Assembly: GCA_964543205.1 (NCBI GenBank)
Contig: CAZIXB010000092.1
Coordinates: 1 to 6,344 of the forward strand
DNA length: 6,344 nucleotides
Source of the DNA: CAYSRM01 sp964543205
GTDB taxonomy: Bacteria > Verrucomicrobiota > Kiritimatiellia > UBA8416 > CAYSRM01
Reading direction: 5' to 3'
The notes below the pieces were generated by a model. It did no database searches. It was not told the origin of the DNA and was given only the letters and a program-made list of their open reading frames with translations. Shown here piece by piece: positions 6,147 to 6,344 of the stretch. Positions within the stretch are counted from its first letter, which is position 1; the number at the start of each line of letters is the position of its first letter. The translations under genes and the position numbers were made by a program.

Positions 6147-6176
6147 ACTATAGCACTAAAGACAATATGAGTACAA
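6147..6176 (-). promoter_or_regulatory. Possible promoter of the methyltransferase gene
   Basis: TATAGT (6152-6147) is a good -10 box, one mismatch from consensus. It is 18 bases from a weak -35 TTGTAC (6176-6171). Transcription would start within a few bases of the ATG at 6138, giving a nearly leaderless message, which agrees with the missing Shine-Dalgarno sequence. The weak -35 keeps confidence low. Confidence 0.35.
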
Positions 6177-6272
6177 GACCCGCTTTTCCGTTTTAACCGG
6201 TTTGCAAAAAACACTGACCTGATCTGTTCATCAACTATCCAGAACTATACCAAATTTTTAAGGTTTGAAACA

Positions 6273-6306
6273 CACCCAGCATCCAGCACCCAGCATCCAG
6301 CATCAG
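6273..6306. repeat. Heptamer tandem repeat CAYCCAG
   Basis: Four perfect-phase 7-base units alternate CACCCAG, CATCCAG, CACCCAG, CATCCAG and are followed by a shortened CATCAG. This can also be seen as two identical 14-base units plus a partial one. The 7-base period is not a multiple of three, so it is not protein coding. It lies in the 206 bases upstream of the methyltransferase ATG, where no gene is seen. Confidence 0.9.
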
Positions 6307-6310
6307 TTCT

Positions 6311-6340
6311 TAATCGTAATCTTGATCGTAATCGTAATCG
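6311..6340. repeat. Hexamer tandem repeat TAATCG
   Basis: Five 6-base units: TAATCG, TAATCT, TGATCG, TAATCG, TAATCG. It starts four bases after the heptamer array, and the next bases (GTTT) end the window, so its true length is unknown. On the minus strand one frame reads Asp-Tyr repeats (DYDYDQDYD) and then TAA at 6312-6310, so it could be the end of a repetitive reading frame from outside. An intergenic simple repeat is more likely given the adjoining non-triplet array. Confidence 0.85.
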
Positions 6341-6344
6341 GTTT

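Noticed and set aside
5578..6153. Plus-strand open frame of 191 codons
   Set aside because: It is antisense to the methyltransferase, whose SAM-binding motifs are clear. The plus-strand product has no recognisable features.
6273..6344. CRISPR array
   Set aside because: The units are 6-7 bases with no unique spacers between them, so this is a simple tandem repeat.

Overview
The window suggests a Gram-negative (diderm) bacterium with a lipid A-type outer membrane and roughly balanced base composition. It carries LpxK (lipid A 4'-kinase) and a GT9 heptosyltransferase. The inner-membrane insertase has the Gram-negative form: an N-terminal membrane anchor, a periplasmic domain and a five-helix core. 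The phylum cannot be fixed from sequence alone. A PVC-like lineage (Kiritimatiellota/Lentisphaerota type) or a desulfobacterial-type lineage is possible, but this is a weak impression.

All seven supported genes lie on the minus strand, so transcription runs from high to low coordinates. Region 1 (6344-6139) is non-coding and holds two short tandem arrays: heptamers at 6273-6306 and hexamers at 6311-6340. Region 2 (6138-5281) encodes a divergent class I SAM-dependent methyltransferase of unknown substrate. Region 3 (5280-5140) is a 141-base spacer with a possible weak terminator for the methyltransferase gene and a good sigma70-type promoter, with a consensus -35 and an extended -10, facing rpmH. 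Region 4 (5139-2337) is the classical cluster rpmH-rnpA-yidD-yidC: ribosomal protein L34, RNase P protein, the YidD membrane-insertion factor and the YidC insertase. Region 5 (2336-2238) is a 99-base spacer with paired direct repeats and a hairpin lying on the lpxK ribosome-binding region. Region 6 (2237-18) holds lpxK and a waaF-like heptosyltransferase gene, 21 bases apart.

From rpmH to the heptosyltransferase gene the spacing is tight and there is no obvious terminator. The ribosome/RNase P/insertase cluster therefore probably reads into LPS biosynthesis genes as one long operon, or as two overlapping ones if the 99-base spacer holds a promoter. No IS element, CRISPR array, tRNA or rRNA was seen. 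I found no convincing new multi-gene system. The points most worth a second look are the repeat arrays, the hairpin over the lpxK start, the coupling of yidC to lpxK/waaF, and the unusual RnpA (N-terminal extension and altered RNR box).
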